Shown piece after piece: positions 6,234-7,522 of a stretch of DNA of 7,522 nt (position 1 is the first letter of the stretch; each line of letters opens with the position of its first letter). This DNA comes from ANME-2 cluster archaeon (lineage in GTDB: Archaea; Halobacteriota; Methanosarcinia; Methanosarcinales; Methanocomedenaceae). The translations under genes were made by a program, and so were the position numbers. The stretch spans positions 1-7,522 of the forward strand of contig JAKRWB010000416.1 of NCBI GenBank assembly GCA_022353185.1, in the 5' to 3' direction. The notes beneath the pieces were generated by a model. The model was not told where the DNA came from. It searched no databases and was given only the letters and a program-made list of their open reading frames with translations.

Positions 6234-6256
6234 GGCTCTTCCTGGATTCCAAGTTG
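6234..6256 (+). repeat. Left terminal inverted repeat of the IS
   Basis: It matches the reverse complement of 7308-7330 at 20 of 23 positions. The outer 11 bases (GGCTCTTCCTG) and the inner 7 (CAAGTTG) are identical. Confidence 0.9.
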
Positions 6257-6332
6257 GTGATTTTGAATTGAACAAGTAGCTGATAACATAAAATCTCGGG
6301 ATTGTTTTAATCATCAGTCAGTTTTCATGTAA

Positions 6333-6346
6333 TTATATATATATAA
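6333..6346 (+). promoter_or_regulatory. Transposase promoter (TATA box)
   Basis: This is a TATATATATA tract inside the IS, centred near 6340. An archaeal start about 26 bases downstream falls at or next to the GTG at 6366, and no Shine-Dalgarno sequence precedes it, so the mRNA is probably leaderless. Confidence 0.5.
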
Positions 6347-6365
6347 TCCTTGCAATTCAAGCCCT

Positions 6366-7307
6366 GTGGAGCCTATAATAACTATAAATAATTTGATTGA
6401 TGATGCAAAGTGCTATCAAGTCGTCCGCATGTTAAGATGGCCAGATGGCCAAGTAATTTGTCCGCTTTGTGAATCAACCCAGATTGATAAGCACGGACAT
6501 CACAATACTGAACCAAAGCGCCAGAGATACTTTTGCAATTCCTGTACTACTTATTTTGATGATCTCTCAAGTACTATTTTTGCGGGCCGTCATCAGCCAT
6601 TGCAAAACTGGATTTTGTGTTTATATTTCATGGGCCTTAACCTGTCCAACCTTCAGATAGCTCATGAATTGGATTTGAATGAAGATGATATTCAACAAAT
6701 GGCAACGCAACTGCGTGAGGGTATTAACGATAAAAAACCAACTCCAAAACTGGAAGGTAGTGTCGAAAGTGATGAAATATACATTGTTGCTGGTCATAAA
6801 GGCAATCCAGAAGCTGTAAGAAATAAAGGGAGAAAAGGAAGGCGCAATCGTCTAAAAGGAGCGAGAGGACGTGGTACTCTTGCAAAAGAAAAACCTCCAA
6901 TTCTTGGATTAATACAAAGAGGAGGAGATATAGCTTTGAAGATGCTTGAAAATGTCAAACAGAAGACCATTGAACCTATTATTCGAACTACTATTGCACC
7001 GGGTACTCTCATTTACACAGATGAATACGACATTTTTGGAAGGCTTACTGAATGGGGATATCAGCATAAGACAGTTTGTCATAGTAAAGGGGAGTTTGCT
7101 CGAGATGAAGATGGGGACGGGTTCTGTGAAGTGCATGTTAACACTATAGAAGGATTTTGGTCCTTATTGCGGTCTTGGTTGCGTCCTCATCGTGGTATTT
7201 CACAAGAAAAATTGCCACTTTATCTGGGATTTTTTGAATTTGTTCATAATGTGAGACGCAGAGGAAAGGCCCTTTTAGGTTCTTTGCTCAATTTAATCTT
7301 GAACTAA
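6366..7307 (+). CDS. IS1595-family transposase
   Basis: A 313-residue transposase, apparently intact. The N-terminus has the family's RWPDGQVICPLC motif (24-35) and a zinc ribbon with C32, C35, C57 and C60. The DDE-type catalytic domain follows: VESDEIYI (133-140, D136), LIYTDEYDIF (215-224, D219) and HVNTIEGFWSLLRSWLRPHR (257-276), where N259 or E262 supplies the third position; the family is variable (N, H or E) there. A basic insert, NKGRKGRRNRLKGARGRG (153-170), lies between the first two catalytic blocks. The GTG start is needed to keep the N-terminal helix before the zinc ribbon; the first ATG (residue 22) would remove it. The TATA box spacing suggests a leaderless transcript. The gene fills nearly the whole IS. 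Confidence 0.93.
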   Translation: MEPIITINNLIDDAKCYQVVRMLRWPDGQVICPLCESTQIDKHGHHNTEPKRQRYFCNSCTTYFDDLSSTIFAGRHQPLQNWILCLYFMGLNLSNLQIAHELDLNEDDIQQMATQLREGINDKKPTPKLEGSVESDEIYIVAGHKGNPEAVRNKGRKGRRNRLKGARGRGTLAKEKPPILGLIQRGGDIALKMLENVKQKTIEPIIRTTIAPGTLIYTDEYDIFGRLTEWGYQHKTVCHSKGEFARDEDGDGFCEVHVNTIEGFWSLLRSWLRPHRGISQEKLPLYLGFFEFVHNVRRRGKALLGSLLNLILN

Positions 7308-7330
7308 CAACTTGAAACACAGGAAGAGCC
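7308..7330 (+). repeat. Right terminal inverted repeat of the IS
   Basis: This is the inverted partner of 6234-6256, ending in AGGAAGAGCC. It abuts the transposase stop codon (7305-7307). Confidence 0.9.
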
Positions 7331-7456
7331 ATAAAAAATACTGAACGATTTTTTTTATAATTTGTTTATGCGCAAATGGCGCCTATTTTAATCTATATTT
7401 ATTTTCCTTCTACTTCCTTTTCCGAGCATATATCCCTCATCTCGCAATAACTATCA
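7331..7456. other. AT-rich spacer between the IS and the group II intron
   Basis: There are 126 bases without a recognisable gene. A T8 run at 7349-7356 lies just outside the IS on the transposase strand, and a small GC-rich inverted repeat surrounds GCGC at 7370 and 7378. On the minus strand this would be the 3' exon of the group II intron. It has no long open frame and I cannot say what was interrupted. Confidence 0.5.
7349..7356 (+). terminator. T8 run, possible transposase terminator
   Basis: Eight T residues lie 42 bases after the transposase stop and just outside the IS. Archaeal polymerases terminate at such runs. There is no hairpin. Confidence 0.3.
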
Positions 7457-7522
7457 GCCGAATAAGGAAGAGCGATTACTCGCCCTCCCTCTTCTAAGAA
7501 CCGGACTTGCGACTTTCATCAC
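7457..7522 (-). mobile_element. Group II intron, 3' end (partial domain V and domain VI)
   Basis: The minus strand from the right edge reads GTGAT-GAAA-GTCGC, then AA and GTCCGGTTC. This is the upper hairpin with GAAA tetraloop, the two-base bulge and the 3' strand of group II intron domain V. After a TTA linker comes domain VI (7494-7460): 15 base pairs including G-T pairs, with a GTAA tetraloop at 7479-7476. A single unpaired A at 7463, three pairs from the base of the stem, fits the branch-point adenosine. Counting seven bases from it puts the 3' splice site near 7457 (uncertain by about one base). The 5' strand of domain V and any reverse transcriptase are off the right edge. Confidence 0.8.

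Larger units (their letters stand above)
6234..7330 (+). mobile_element. IS1595-family insertion sequence, complete
   Basis: This is a 1,097-bp element bounded by 23-bp imperfect inverted repeats and containing one full-length transposase. The ends begin GGCTCTTCCTG, and GG termini suit the family. IS1595-family elements normally make 8-bp target duplications; here the flanks (TTGACGAA on the left, ATAAAAAA on the right) do not match. One side has therefore probably been rearranged since insertion, or the ends recombined between two copies. The right inverted repeat starts directly after the transposase stop codon. Apart from the missing duplication the element looks intact and potentially active. 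Confidence 0.88.

Noticed and set aside
6169..6360. An intron-containing or complete tRNA on the minus strand
   Set aside because: No GGACTCG acceptor 5' strand, D-arm or anticodon stem partner was found in the 190 bases before the T-arm, and the IS lies within that stretch. A split tRNA with a distant 5' half cannot be fully excluded but is not known for this lineage.

Overview
The window appears to come from a methanogenic or methane-oxidising archaeon of the Methanosarcinales (Methanosarcina/ANME-2-like). Four things point there: an archaeal-type 16S rRNA 5' end, archaeal TATA-box promoters, a cobamide operon in the gene order I recall from Methanosarcina (cobD-cbiB-cobZ-cobS-cobY), and a DUF1699 gene, a strongly conserved archaeal family. 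The lineage call is inference; the archaeal assignment is secure.

Layout. (1) Positions 1-308, minus strand: the 5' part of a 16S rRNA gene that continues off the left edge. (2) 309-914: no convincing protein gene. This stretch holds the 16S leader with several hairpins, two candidate rRNA promoters, and a T-rich terminator for the operon upstream. (3) 915-5588, minus strand: a compact six-gene operon, transcribed toward the rRNA. It encodes most of cobamide nucleotide-loop assembly plus one unrecognised 111-residue protein. (4) 5589-5759: a divergent promoter region with a TATA box for each direction, an 8-bp direct repeat and a 10-bp palindrome on the cobD start codon. (5) 5760-6155, plus strand: a DUF1699 protein. 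(6) 6169-6205, minus strand: an orphan 3' end of a tRNA gene, most like tRNA-Arg. (7) 6234-7330: a complete IS1595-family insertion sequence with 23-bp imperfect terminal inverted repeats and an intact transposase, but no visible target duplication. (8) 7457-7522, minus strand: the 3' end of a group II intron (part of domain V and all of domain VI), whose body lies off the right edge.

How the genes work together. CobD makes the aminopropanol-phosphate linker from threonine phosphate, and in Methanosarcina mazei the homologue also phosphorylates threonine. CbiB attaches the linker to adenosylcobyric acid. CobY converts the resulting AdoCbi-phosphate to AdoCbi-GDP. CobS joins it to alpha-ribazole-5'-phosphate. 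CobZ removes the last phosphate. CobT, which makes alpha-ribazole phosphate, is not in the window. Five consecutive operon genes start with GTG or TTG and most overlap or nearly touch, so translational coupling is likely.

The right third (tRNA fragment, IS, group II intron tail) looks like the edge of a mobile or rearranged region next to a conserved housekeeping locus. I did not find a clearly new multi-gene defence or metabolic system. The most open items are the unknown gene closing the cob operon, the cob/DUF1699 divergent pair, and the history of the tRNA-IS-intron junction.
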